Positions 7,958 to 16,019 of a stretch of 64,000 bases of DNA are shown piece after piece. Positions within the stretch are counted from its first letter, which is position 1. Each line of letters starts with the position of its first letter. Origin of the DNA: J014 sp964486055 (GTDB lineage Bacteria > Acidobacteriota > Blastocatellia > Pyrinomonadales > Pyrinomonadaceae). The notes below the pieces were generated by a model. It did not search any database, had not been told where the DNA came from, and worked only from the letters and a program-made list of their open reading frames with translations. The position numbers were made by a program, and so were the translations under genes. The DNA is taken from positions 124,001-188,000 of the forward strand of contig CAZALE010000003.1 of NCBI GenBank assembly GCA_964486055.1, written 5' to 3'.

Positions 7958-9163
7958 CTATCGAGCACCCGGAACAAAATCTAAAGTTATAGGATCGTGG
8001 TCAGATAAGGCATTCCCATTTTTGTCTCTCAACTCATGTATCGTTTTAGGTTTGTCAACTACACAAATGTTTCTTCCGGCAAACCAATCGAGTCTGGCAG
8101 AGATCTTACCGCCAACTTTACCAGCAGCCCAAAATATAAACGGAAAACACCAAGCTGGCACCCAATCACGCAAATTTGTATTTTTTTCAACACTCTTAAT
8201 ATTGTAGTGCAACGTGCCAACTCCGTACTCATTAAGTTCTTTGTAAGCGTAGCCTCTTTGCTCTAATTCCCGGAAGAGATTTCTCTCAAAGTAGCGATCA
8301 GGATACGGAAAGTGATTCATAGCGACGTTTCTTATCCCCATAAAAATTCTTCTCCAGTAACCGAGGATTGCTCTGAATGCGCTCTGAGAATTAAAGGTAG
8401 TCGTGTTCCAATCTCCGCCTATAATCGTCGGAATTGGTTGCAGCTTCTCTAAATGATTCAGTATTATTTTCATCTGTAATTGCCTATGTTTTCGAGAGCA
8501 ATGAGCATCCAGGTGTGTTGTTACGGCTCTAAATCTACCAATCGGATGATCTATATCAGCAATCAAAGCTCTCAGAGAACCTAATCTCTTCTCTTCTCCT
8601 TTCATCTTGTCTTTTCCATTAGGCAGAGAAATCGCGTGAACATTTCGCATCGGATACCTGGAAAATAAAGCTAAGCCATGTATTGATTCTTTATTTTCTC
8701 CATCAACAAACTTTTCTACTCCACTTCCCTTTTGCAAAGCTATGTAGACGGGCGCAAATGCGTAATTCATTCTGAGCTGGCTAGCCAACTCCCTAGCTAC
8801 AAACCGATTCTTGCTGCGGGCCATTCCATAATCTAGCTCTGTCAAAAGCAATAAATCTCTATTTTTTAGATCAGGATGCTGCATAAAAGCTTCAATGATT
8901 GCATCCAGGGCGATACCTCTTTCAATATTCCAGGCTAAAGCTCGAACGCGGTCAACTGCATTACTTGCTAAAATTGAATCTGCAAAGTTCTCCTGTACGA
9001 TGGCATTTAAAATTCTATCAACAGTTGGCTTTATCTTCTTGTAAACCTCACTCTTCTCAAGCTCCTTCGTAGAGTTAAATTTCAATAATTCCGGAAAATA
9101 TTTATTCAAATCGTGTTTTAATATTGATGGTGATCTATCAGCAAGACTCTCTCTTACAAGCAT
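7958..9163 (-). CDS. Endonuclease/exonuclease/phosphatase (EEP) family protein
   Basis: The 401-residue protein carries the EEP (DNase I-like) fold. The signature residues are in order: LAWNIERG (Asn/metal site, about residue 74), LLLLTELD (metal-binding Glu, about residue 107), TTHLDAHCS (catalytic His region), IIGGDWNT (Asp/Asn pair) and LSDHDPITLDF (catalytic Asp-His) at the C-terminus. The fold covers nucleases, phosphodiesterases and lipid phosphatases. There is no signal peptide, so it is probably cytosolic. Residues 1-65 are a helical extension not seen in minimal EEP proteins. It starts 5 nt after the RNA methyltransferase gene, so they are co-transcribed; the substrate is unknown. 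Confidence 0.85.
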   Translation of the reverse strand: MLVRESLADRSPSILKHDLNKYFPELLKFNSTKELEKSEVYKKIKPTVDRILNAIVQENFADSILASNAVDRVRALAWNIERGIALDAIIEAFMQHPDLKNRDLLLLTELDYGMARSKNRFVARELASQLRMNYAFAPVYIALQKGSGVEKFVDGENKESIHGLALFSRYPMRNVHAISLPNGKDKMKGEEKRLGSLRALIADIDHPIGRFRAVTTHLDAHCSRKHRQLQMKIILNHLEKLQPIPTIIGGDWNTTTFNSQSAFRAILGYWRRIFMGIRNVAMNHFPYPDRYFERNLFRELEQRGYAYKELNEYGVGTLHYNIKSVEKNTNLRDWVPAWCFPFIFWAAGKVGGKISARLDWFAGRNICVVDKPKTIHELRDKNGNALSDHDPITLDFVPGAR

Positions 9164-9168
9164 AAAGT

Positions 9169-10356
9169 TTATATTTTACGTAACCTAACTACTGTTTCAA
9201 TGTGATGTGTTTGAGGAAACATATCAATTGCTTTTACTGAGGTAATTTTATATTTAGCAGATAAACGTCTCAAATCTCTTGCTAAAGTCGCCGGATCGCA
9301 TGAAACGTAACAGATCTCGAATGGCGCTAGCTTCAATAAACTCTCCAATACTTCTTTTTCTACACCTGTTCGTGGAGGATCGATCAAAATGAAATCAAAA
9401 AATTGTTGATTTTGCTTAAGAAAATCTCTCACCTTTTGAGAATGGAATTTAATGTTCTCTAACCCAGCGGCCTTCGCACTTTTCATAGCAAGTAGTATTG
9501 ATTCGCGAGCTTGCTCAACTGCTAGTACAGTTTTAAAATTCTTGGCCAATGGTAAAGTAAAAAATCCGACACCACAATACAAATCCAAACAAGTCGTGCC
9601 AGAAGCTCCCTCTATTGCGAGCTCTATTAGCTTTTCTAACAGAAATCTATTAGCCTGAAAAAACGATCTTGCATTCAAAAAATAGATGTTATCGCCTACC
9701 TTTACTTGAATATCTCTCGGTTCATCTTTGAATACGTCAGAGGCCACCGAAACATCGGTCTCATTGCTCACGACTTCAACATGTCCTTTGTCGTTAGAAA
9801 ACTTCTCACTTTCCAGTCTACCTCTCATTTCGATAAGAAACTTTTGTAAATTTGGTGAAAGGATAGGACAGAGTTCTATGTCCACTATCTCATTTGAATC
9901 TCTCCTAAAGTATCCAGCTTTAGACTCTGCTAAGCTAAAATGCCAATGAGCTCTTAAGCGGTAGCCGAACATCTCATCTGAATGAATTATCGGTATTTTA
10001 TCTGGAGGATCAATTTTGCCTATTCTACGAAGACAATCTTTTATTATCTCTACCTTTACCTCAAGTTGTGTTTCATAATTAAGGTGTTGGAAATCGCAAC
10101 CACCACATTCACCAAAATATTTACAAACAGGTGCTATCCTGTATGGTGATGGTTTTATGATCTCTACTATCTCAGCTTTACAAAAATTCTCGTGGATTTT
10201 GTACGGTTTGACCTTGAGCCGGTCTCCTGGAGATGCCAGAGGGACAAGCACAACCTTGCCGGCATAATGTCCCAGTCCGTAGCCACCGGTGACGATCCGT
10301 TCAATCTCTAATTCAAAAAGACTATACACCTCTATCGGCTTCAACTTCGATGACAC
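9169..10356 (-). CDS. TrmA/RlmD-family RNA uracil-C5 methyltransferase
   Basis: The 395-residue SAM-dependent enzyme methylates C5 of a uridine in rRNA or tRNA. A TRAM-like N-terminal domain (about residues 8-65) is followed by an iron-sulfur motif CKYFGECGGCDFQHL and the SAM-binding LDLYCGVGFFTLPLA. The IDPPRTG motif and the catalytic cysteine in YVSCDPATLARDL come last. These are diagnostic for the RlmD/RlmC/TrmA family; the cluster suggests RlmD or RlmC type rather than TrmA. The start is GTG at 10356 directly after an in-frame stop and lacks a ribosome site; an internal GTG at about residue 10 is the alternative. It is followed by the EEP nuclease gene at 5 nt. Confidence 0.92.
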   Translation of the reverse strand: MSSKLKPIEVYSLFELEIERIVTGGYGLGHYAGKVVLVPLASPGDRLKVKPYKIHENFCKAEIVEIIKPSPYRIAPVCKYFGECGGCDFQHLNYETQLEVKVEIIKDCLRRIGKIDPPDKIPIIHSDEMFGYRLRAHWHFSLAESKAGYFRRDSNEIVDIELCPILSPNLQKFLIEMRGRLESEKFSNDKGHVEVVSNETDVSVASDVFKDEPRDIQVKVGDNIYFLNARSFFQANRFLLEKLIELAIEGASGTTCLDLYCGVGFFTLPLAKNFKTVLAVEQARESILLAMKSAKAAGLENIKFHSQKVRDFLKQNQQFFDFILIDPPRTGVEKEVLESLLKLAPFEICYVSCDPATLARDLRRLSAKYKITSVKAIDMFPQTHHIETVVRLRKI

Positions 10357-10428
10357 CTACAATTGCATAAGATAGTTCAGTCTATATTCAGCACTCCGAT
10401 CAGCTCGATTAATTATTTATTGCGTCAA

Positions 10429-11445
10429 TTATAGCTCGAACAGACCTAACTTGGGAATTTTATATTCTTCACGCAGAAGCTTTAGCAACAAAAGCTGTTG
10501 ATTCCGCTTGAAAACCACAGATGAAACTTTCGATTTGTTTTTTTTCATTTGCTCCTCTGCCTTACGACGACATTTTATCAAAATGTCACAGTCTGCGGCT
10601 TTCAATAATGCACTATCCATCGATTTATCTAACTTTTCAAGATATTTTTCTAAAATATCTATTCTTTGATGTTTTATAATAGCCTGGATCTCAATCTTTA
10701 TATCGTCACGATCTTCCTTTTTTAACTCTTCTAGATCAATAGATTTTCTATCTTTCTTTGGCTTCTCGCTGCTATGTGAGTTCTCTGCGCTCGATGAGGC
10801 ATCATCAGTTGTTCTAAAAAGCACTAGAGACTCGATCTCATTTGCATTATTCACCGATTCATTCGAGATTACACTTAGAACAATATCCTCAGCATCTGAA
10901 CTCTCTTCCTCCTCGATTCGAGCATTTGATCCTTCAACCGGACTGTTACTGCTGAGATAACCAGCTTGTAAAGCTTCATTATAATCCTTTAACTCCTCAA
11001 GCATATAGATTTCTCGCCTTAACGTTATCAGACGCAACAGCATATCTTCAGCTCTTTTTTTTAATATTGCGTTAGATAAGTCTTGGATACATTGCTGCAG
11101 GCTTGTAATCTTCTGATCTAAGTGATTGATGAGAAGGGTTTTGGTAAATATTTCAGTGTTTTCATCATTTTGTTGCTTTGGATTTATCGATCGCCAGCTC
11201 TTAAATTTGCGTTCGACTTGATCTTTAAAATATCGTAGAGAATTTATCTTTCTTCTGCGCTTAATATCTACATTAGAAAAGGCCTCTTTGATTGAATCGA
11301 CGATTATGTGCAAGGGTATTCCTCTAGCAAACCAAGATTCTACCAGTATCCAATCTAACGGACTTAGAGGAATAGAGTTTCTGCGACATTTCTGAAAGGT
11401 TTCCTCTATTTTGGAGAAGTACTCAGAGTAGTCCACGAAAAGCAT
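10429..11445 (-). CDS. Protein of unknown function with an N-terminal helical domain
   Basis: The 338-residue cytosolic protein has an N-terminal block (residues ~1-65) with the pattern SPLDWILVESWFARGIPLHIIVDSI followed by a KRRRKINSLRYF segment. I associate this style of domain with acidobacterial hypothetical proteins, but no function is known to me. Residues ~100-160 look coiled-coil, ~165-235 form an acidic Ser/Asp/Glu-rich linker, and the remainder is charged and helical. An ATG at 11445 has no ribosome site; a TATAAT box overlaps it and suggests a leaderless start at the in-frame GTG at 11436 instead. It may be the first gene of the run that includes the RNA methyltransferase. Confidence 0.75.
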   Translation of the reverse strand: MLFVDYSEYFSKIEETFQKCRRNSIPLSPLDWILVESWFARGIPLHIIVDSIKEAFSNVDIKRRRKINSLRYFKDQVERKFKSWRSINPKQQNDENTEIFTKTLLINHLDQKITSLQQCIQDLSNAILKKRAEDMLLRLITLRREIYMLEELKDYNEALQAGYLSSNSPVEGSNARIEEEESSDAEDIVLSVISNESVNNANEIESLVLFRTTDDASSSAENSHSSEKPKKDRKSIDLEELKKEDRDDIKIEIQAIIKHQRIDILEKYLEKLDKSMDSALLKAADCDILIKCRRKAEEQMKKNKSKVSSVVFKRNQQLLLLKLLREEYKIPKLGLFEL

Positions 11446-11449
11446 TATA
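11444..11449 (-). promoter_or_regulatory. -10 box overlapping the start of the 338-residue gene
   Basis: TATAAT on the minus strand at 11449-11444 lies immediately after the terminator of the previous gene and 7 nt before an in-frame GTG (11436). This geometry fits a leaderless transcript. No good -35 was seen. Confidence 0.4.
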
Positions 11450-11451
11450 AT

Positions 11452-11480
11452 AAAAAAACAGCCGCTGTGTTTATAGCGGC
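11452..11480 (-). terminator. Intrinsic terminator after the 83-residue gene
   Basis: On the minus strand GCCGCT (11480-11475) pairs with AGCGGC (11466-11461) around an 8-nt loop and is followed by TGTTTTTTT. This is a clear rho-independent terminator, ending a few bases before the next gene's TATAAT. Confidence 0.8.
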
Positions 11481-11508
11481 CGATGAGATTATTGAGGAAG
11501 ATTTAAAG

Positions 11509-11760
11509 CTAGCTTGTAGAACGAATTTCATCGACAGATTCAGCAAAGACTCTTCGCCCATTTAAGGCATCGTCTATTATTTCGCGAACTGCAGAAGCAT
11601 CAGGATTGACATCCATCCGAGCACAAGCTCGAAGATGTCTGATGATGCCCTCAGTTGCGATTTCCAATGCCTCACCCGTCAGCTTAGCAAAGCGACGAGC
11701 TTGAATATGATCGATTTGATATATTCTTTCCTGCAAAGTCATTTGCTTTGTGGCTGCCAC
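11509..11760 (-). CDS. Small protein of unknown function
   Basis: The 83-residue soluble, helical protein starts at GTG 11760 after AAGAGGG and has its own terminator, so it is a monocistronic gene. The central region (residues ~15-50) reads IDHIQARRFAKLTGEALEIA and the C-terminal half carries REIIDDALNGRRVFAE. Composition is normal for the genome. No family is recognised; nothing in the neighbours (ispG divergent, unknown downstream) explains its role. Confidence 0.75.
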   Translation of the reverse strand: MAATKQMTLQERIYQIDHIQARRFAKLTGEALEIATEGIIRHLRACARMDVNPDASAVREIIDDALNGRRVFAESVDEIRSTS

Positions 11761-11821
11761 TTTTCCCTCTTATCTCCTTCCTGTTTTTGTTTTTAAAGAG
11801 CTTCAAATAAACTAGAGTAAA

Positions 11822-11839
11822 CCTTCACTTGCGTGAAGG
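11822..11839. other. Stable hairpin upstream of ispG
   Basis: CCTTCAC and GTGAAGG form a perfect 7-bp stem with a TTGC loop (GCAA on the other strand, a GNRA-type tetraloop). It lies in the divergent region between the 83-residue gene and ispG and may act in either leader. No riboswitch class is recognised. Confidence 0.4.
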
Positions 11840-11964
11840 CGGTATAAAAGCTTATTTATCGCTACGAATTTCGATTGTAACAAGAAATTTAGATTTTGTC
11901 ACTACTTTTTTTAACCTAATTGTAATTTTTTTAGCTTACACAAGATATTTCCTTAGGTTGGAAG

Positions 11965-13107
11965 TTGCTTCTAGCAAAACGTAAGATATTTATTATGGAA
12001 AGACGAAAATCTAGAGCAGTAAAAGTCAGAAACATTCAGATCGGAGCAGGAGCACCTATAGTTGTTCAGTCAATGACGAAAACAGACACGACCGATGTTG
12101 AAGGTACCATTAAGCAAATCGAAGAATTAGTTGCTGCGGGCTGCGAGATTATAAGAATCGCGGTTCCTGATAAGGACGCGGCTATAGCATTGAGGGAGAT
12201 TAGAAAAAGAACTGATGCTCCATTAGTCGCAGACATTCATTTTCATTATAAGTTGGCTCTGATGGCGCTGGAGGCAGGTGTCGATAAACTAAGAATAAAT
12301 CCCGGAAATATAGGTTCTATTGAGAGAGTTAAAGAGGTAGTTAGGGCAGCTGAAAGTCAGCGGGTTCCGATTCGTATTGGAGTTAATGGAGGTTCATTAG
12401 AGAAAGATCTATTACAAAAATATGGCTCAGCTACGCCAGAGGCAATGGTTGAGTCGGCTTTGCGTCATGTCAGAATACTGGAAGATCTAGGTTTTTCCGA
12501 TATAGTTATATCCCTGAAGGCCTCAGATGTTCATAGAACTGTCGCAGCATACCGCTTGATAGCCTCCAAAGTTGATTATCCATTGCATTTAGGGATAACT
12601 GAGGCTGGCACACCATTCAGTGGAACAATAAAATCTGCAATAGGGCTAGGCATACTCTTGCACGAGGGCATTGGGGATACCATAAGGGTCAGCTTAGCGG
12701 CAGAGCCAGTTGAAGAAGTACGCGTTGCATGGGAAATTTTGAGAAGTCTCGAATTGAGAAGGCGGGGTGTTACAGTAGTCGCCTGTCCAACATGTGGCAG
12801 ACTTGATACGGACAACTTCGTTGAAATAGTTACAGAAATTGAAAGGAGATTAGCTCACGTCGAAGAACCATTACATCTCTCGATAATGGGATGCGCAGTC
12901 AATGGTCCTGGCGAGGCTCATGAATCTCAATTAGGTGTAACCTTCGGTAGACAAGTGGGAATGATCTTTAAAAATGGAGTGCCAATGCGAAAAGTAGCTG
13001 CCTCTGAAATAGTAGATGAGTTCGTAAAAGAAGTAGAGCTCTTGAGAAAAGAGCTCCAAGAAATCAAGGAAAAAGATAATAGAAAGGATAAAAAGGAAGA
13101 TTTCTAA
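11965..13107 (+). CDS. ispG: 4-hydroxy-3-methylbut-2-enyl diphosphate synthase
   Basis: IspG (GcpE) performs the penultimate step of the MEP isoprenoid pathway, reducing MEcPP to HMBPP with a [4Fe-4S] cluster. The N-terminal TIM barrel starts RRKSRAVKVRN and contains VVQSMTKTDTTD, ADIHFHYKLAL and LRINPGNIG. The C-terminal cluster domain has CPTCGRLDTDNF and MGCAVNGPGEA, giving the three cysteine ligands and the conserved catalytic Glu. The frame opens at a TTG (11965); ATG at 11995 would give MERRKSRA and is an equally possible start. Its last 44 nt overlap the convergent DUF2752 gene. The ispD and ispF genes of the same pathway are at 56-57 kb. Confidence 0.96.
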   Translation: MLLAKRKIFIMERRKSRAVKVRNIQIGAGAPIVVQSMTKTDTTDVEGTIKQIEELVAAGCEIIRIAVPDKDAAIALREIRKRTDAPLVADIHFHYKLALMALEAGVDKLRINPGNIGSIERVKEVVRAAESQRVPIRIGVNGGSLEKDLLQKYGSATPEAMVESALRHVRILEDLGFSDIVISLKASDVHRTVAAYRLIASKVDYPLHLGITEAGTPFSGTIKSAIGLGILLHEGIGDTIRVSLAAEPVEEVRVAWEILRSLELRRRGVTVVACPTCGRLDTDNFVEIVTEIERRLAHVEEPLHLSIMGCAVNGPGEAHESQLGVTFGRQVGMIFKNGVPMRKVAASEIVDEFVKEVELLRKELQEIKEKDNRKDKKEDF

Positions 13108-13498
13108 GAATTCCAAAAGACAAGCTGATTAACAAGTATCCTACCAGTAAATAAAACTCCTTATTCCCGAAGTCCAAAATGAGACTCTCACCGCGAATTA
13201 TGGTTCGCAGAAGTTTTACGTAAACATAAACGAGAAAAGTAACGTAGATTGGCAACAAAGCGTTGTAATGAATTGCTTCCAGAAGATTCCCATTCAATAA
13301 CGAATGAAACGCTCGGGTCAAACCACAACCAGGACAAGCAAAACCAGTCAGTTGATAAAACCAACATTTCGGAAAAAACGAATGTCGCTGAGGATCAAAG
13401 TAGGCGACTATGAATAATAAAAGCGTCATAATGAAGAATGAGGCTGTTGCGAATAAACGCTCAGTTACGGATGCTTTCACAAACATGTCAGTTTCCAT
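13064..13498 (-). CDS. DUF2752 membrane protein
   Basis: The 144-residue integral membrane protein has the DUF2752 signature GFACPGCGLTRAF (residues ~52-64) with two cysteines of a CPxC-like motif, followed by a HYNALLP turn. There are about three hydrophobic segments (residues ~14-32, ~80-97, ~118-133). The function of the family is not known. It overlaps the end of holB by 11 nt (translational coupling likely) and its 3' end overlaps ispG on the other strand by 44 nt. Confidence 0.88.
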   Translation of the reverse strand: METDMFVKASVTERLFATASFFIMTLLLFIVAYFDPQRHSFFPKCWFYQLTGFACPGCGLTRAFHSLLNGNLLEAIHYNALLPIYVTFLVYVYVKLLRTIIRGESLILDFGNKEFYLLVGYLLISLSFGILRNLPFYPFYYLFP

Positions 13499-14516
13499 AG
13501 ACTAATACTGTTCTCATCTTGATAAAAAGGGCATCAAGTGAGACTCTCTTATTCAAGTTAAGCTGCATGGTTTCACGCAAGTTTTCAATATAACTAATCC
13601 ATAAAGATGCAGTGCTCTGATCAATTGAGTCTACTACTCTCTCTAACCTCTCTCTCATGTCCTTATTGACGATCTCATTCGAGAATTCAAGCTTTAGGAG
13701 GCATATGTCTCTCACTAGATCTTCTAGTATCTTCAGAAAATCCTCAAGTTGTTCAGCCATTTCTTCAGAGATCTGCAACAACCTGTTCATATCATCAGAG
13801 ATGATGCATTTTATTACCTCAAATGCTGCTTCTCTTTCGTTTACAAGCTGCTGTAGGTCAGAGGTCATGGCTAACCCCAAACTACCGCGCGAGTACTCAG
13901 ATAACATCTTAGCAGTCTGATAAGGTAGTTTCCTATGAAATACCAAAAAATTCGCCATTTCTTCCGTTGGGATCGGCTCAAAATTCAAAACATAACATCT
14001 CGATAAGATGGTGGGTAATATAGTGTTTGGACGTGAGGAGATCAGAATCAAGCATGAGGTATGTGGTGGCTCTTCCAGTATTTTGAGGAGTGCATTGGCT
14101 GCAGAGACATTCATTTTATCCGCGTCGTCTATTATGAAAATTCTCATTTGAGCCTCGAATGGCTTCATGTTCGCTTGCTCCTCTAAGTCTCTAATCGCCT
14201 CGACGAAGATGTTTCTGCTGTATGGCAGAACGAAGCCTAAATCCGAATGCCCACTAAAAATCACTCCCTTAAAAGTCTCCCTGTCGTTCGAGATCTCTGG
14301 AAGGTTAACCCTTTTACATGAAGAACACTGTAAACAGGAATTCTCTTCGATACGATTTTGACAAAATAGCGTCCTTGCGAACTCAATTGCGAAACTTTTT
14401 TTGCCAATACCTTCGTCACCAGCAAACAGCATTGCAGATGGGATATTGTTCTGCTTAACAAAATACCCAAGCAGCTTTTTTATCCGCTGATTACCTACAA
14501 GGTTCTCAAAGCTCAT
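13488..14516 (-). CDS. holB: DNA polymerase III delta-prime-type clamp-loader subunit
   Basis: The 342-residue AAA+ protein belongs to the delta-prime/gamma family that loads the beta clamp. It has a P-loop GDEGIGKK (about residue 34), a zinc module with cysteines in CLQCSSCKRV, a Walker B-like IIDDADKM, the NALLKILEEPP motif and a sensor/SRC segment PTILSRCYVLNFEP. Holding it next to tmk is a common bacterial arrangement and supports holB rather than dnaX; there is no long tau-type C-terminus. It begins 16 nt after tmk. Confidence 0.93.
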   Translation of the reverse strand: MSFENLVGNQRIKKLLGYFVKQNNIPSAMLFAGDEGIGKKSFAIEFARTLFCQNRIEENSCLQCSSCKRVNLPEISNDRETFKGVIFSGHSDLGFVLPYSRNIFVEAIRDLEEQANMKPFEAQMRIFIIDDADKMNVSAANALLKILEEPPHTSCLILISSRPNTILPTILSRCYVLNFEPIPTEEMANFLVFHRKLPYQTAKMLSEYSRGSLGLAMTSDLQQLVNEREAAFEVIKCIISDDMNRLLQISEEMAEQLEDFLKILEDLVRDICLLKLEFSNEIVNKDMRERLERVVDSIDQSTASLWISYIENLRETMQLNLNKRVSLDALFIKMRTVLVYGN

Positions 14517-14532
14517 AGAATTTACTCACCGT

Positions 14533-15156
14533 TTAACTTGTACTTTGTTTATCCAGGAGTCGTAGAACCAGATGTAAGACATGAGAGTGTATAGCTTCGA
14601 TAGAATCAAGCGCTGAAACAACTCTGACTCTCGTCGGCTCATTCGCAGCGATTTCAAGATAAGCAGCTCTAACCCGATCATAAAACTCTATGTCTTCAAA
14701 GTCCATCCGATTCTCACCTTGTTTTCTTTTCAGGGCCTCTTGAACCGGTAAATCCAAGAAAATAGTCAAGTCAGGCTTCAATCCACTGGTAGTTATCTCT
14801 ATCAAGTAACTTACAATCTGCTTAGGTAGTTGCCGTCCGGCGCATTGATAAGCGATTGTAGAATCATAAAAACGATCTGAAAGTATAACTTTATTGCTTT
14901 CCAAGGCTGGTTTTATCAATACTTCAACGTGTTGAGCACGATCTGCGGAGAAAAGAAGAAGCTCAGCTAGGGATGAAACTTCCTCTGCAGTCTCTAAAAG
15001 AACTCTCCTGAGATTTTTACCTAACGAAGTCCCACCCGGCTCTTGAGTCTCTATGCAATCTATTCCTCTTCGTCTTAATTCCGATGCTAGAAGCTTTATC
15101 TGAGTAGATTTTCCACTACCGTCAATGCCTTCAAAGGTTATCAACTTGCCTTTCAT
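14533..15156 (-). CDS. tmk: Thymidylate kinase
   Basis: The 207-residue enzyme phosphorylates dTMP to dTDP with ATP. The P-loop FEGIDGSGKST (residues 8-18), the substrate DRFYDSTIAYQ motif (about 95-105) and a LID region (RKQGENRMDFE) are intact. Length is standard. It lies upstream of holB in a minus-strand operon with S41 protease and LolA-like genes. Start ATG at 15156. Confidence 0.96.
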   Translation of the reverse strand: MKGKLITFEGIDGSGKSTQIKLLASELRRRGIDCIETQEPGGTSLGKNLRRVLLETAEEVSSLAELLLFSADRAQHVEVLIKPALESNKVILSDRFYDSTIAYQCAGRQLPKQIVSYLIEITTSGLKPDLTIFLDLPVQEALKRKQGENRMDFEDIEFYDRVRAAYLEIAANEPTRVRVVSALDSIEAIHSHVLHLVLRLLDKQSTS

Positions 15157-15221
15157 CTTTTTTCCTTAAAGGACTAAAACTCTGATCACTTAAATTATCT
15201 GAATAAACTGCACATGATGAG

Positions 15222-15986
15222 TTATCGTGGTTCCTTAAACAGGGACTCATCGATTTTTGGGTTTACTTCAATAGACGATACTGCAATTATAACTTTTAGC
15301 TGTGGAAGTTCCGTGGTTATTCTATAAGGAAGTTTCACACCAGCTACCTCTCTCATGTCATCTATGTAAGTTACGGACTTTAATTTGCCTTCAGGTATGA
15401 TCAGTACACTCTCTGTCTTTATCAAAAAACCAGTCTGCACATCAAAATAAAAGAGCTCAGTCTCTGCTTCTTCCGCCAGTTTCCCTGCAACCACATAAGC
15501 ATCTCTGTCTCCAACTTTCTCGATTCCCCTTACTTGAAGGTTCTTGTATAGCTTATCCAGCTCTATGCTCTTATATAAAAAGGATTCGATGGCAGTTTGG
15601 ATTAACTCTCCTCCCTTTTTCTCCCTTTTTCCTTTGATTGGATCGACAACCCAAGCACGCTGACCATCGAAAACTTCGATCAATTCTCCAAATCCTTCCA
15701 ATTTTATCCGGGTAAATGATTTATTCGGCGCTAATGAGAATTTTTCATATTCCCCTTTTATTCCAACAGGTGACATTTCAATTTTACCCTTTAATATCAA
15801 GCTTTTCACACGTCTATTAGCCTCACGCCCACCAATGGCATTCACATATTTTTCAAGCACCTGAGCAACAGTTGGCAAAGAATTTCTTACCACTACTTTT
15901 CTCTCTTGTTGTGCAAATGTTAAGACTCTTAAAGAACACGATAGTAACAACACAATCATTAATCTTCTCGATACTTTGTGCATCAT
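15222..15986 (-). CDS. LolA-like exported protein
   Basis: The 254-residue protein has a signal peptide (LMIVLLLSCSLRVLTFAQQ, cut near residue 26). The body has the pattern of acidobacterial LolA-like outer-membrane-lipoprotein-sorting proteins: VLEKYVNAIGGREANRRV, EVFDGQRAWVVDPI, FYFDVQTGFLIKTES and a final VNPKIDESLF. It would be periplasmic with a half-open beta barrel. The true ligand is unknown and this is probably not the housekeeping LolA. It lies between an S41 protease (33-nt gap) and tmk (65-nt gap) in one transcription direction. Confidence 0.75.
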   Translation of the reverse strand: MMHKVSRRLMIVLLLSCSLRVLTFAQQERKVVVRNSLPTVAQVLEKYVNAIGGREANRRVKSLILKGKIEMSPVGIKGEYEKFSLAPNKSFTRIKLEGFGELIEVFDGQRAWVVDPIKGKREKKGGELIQTAIESFLYKSIELDKLYKNLQVRGIEKVGDRDAYVVAGKLAEEAETELFYFDVQTGFLIKTESVLIIPEGKLKSVTYIDDMREVAGVKLPYRITTELPQLKVIIAVSSIEVNPKIDESLFKEPR

Positions 15987-16019
15987 TTCCCTCTGCCTCC
16001 TGAGTTACTCTTTTGATCA

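Noticed and set aside
11822..11839. Riboswitch upstream of ispG
   Set aside because: Only one simple hairpin is present, with no conserved core of a known class.
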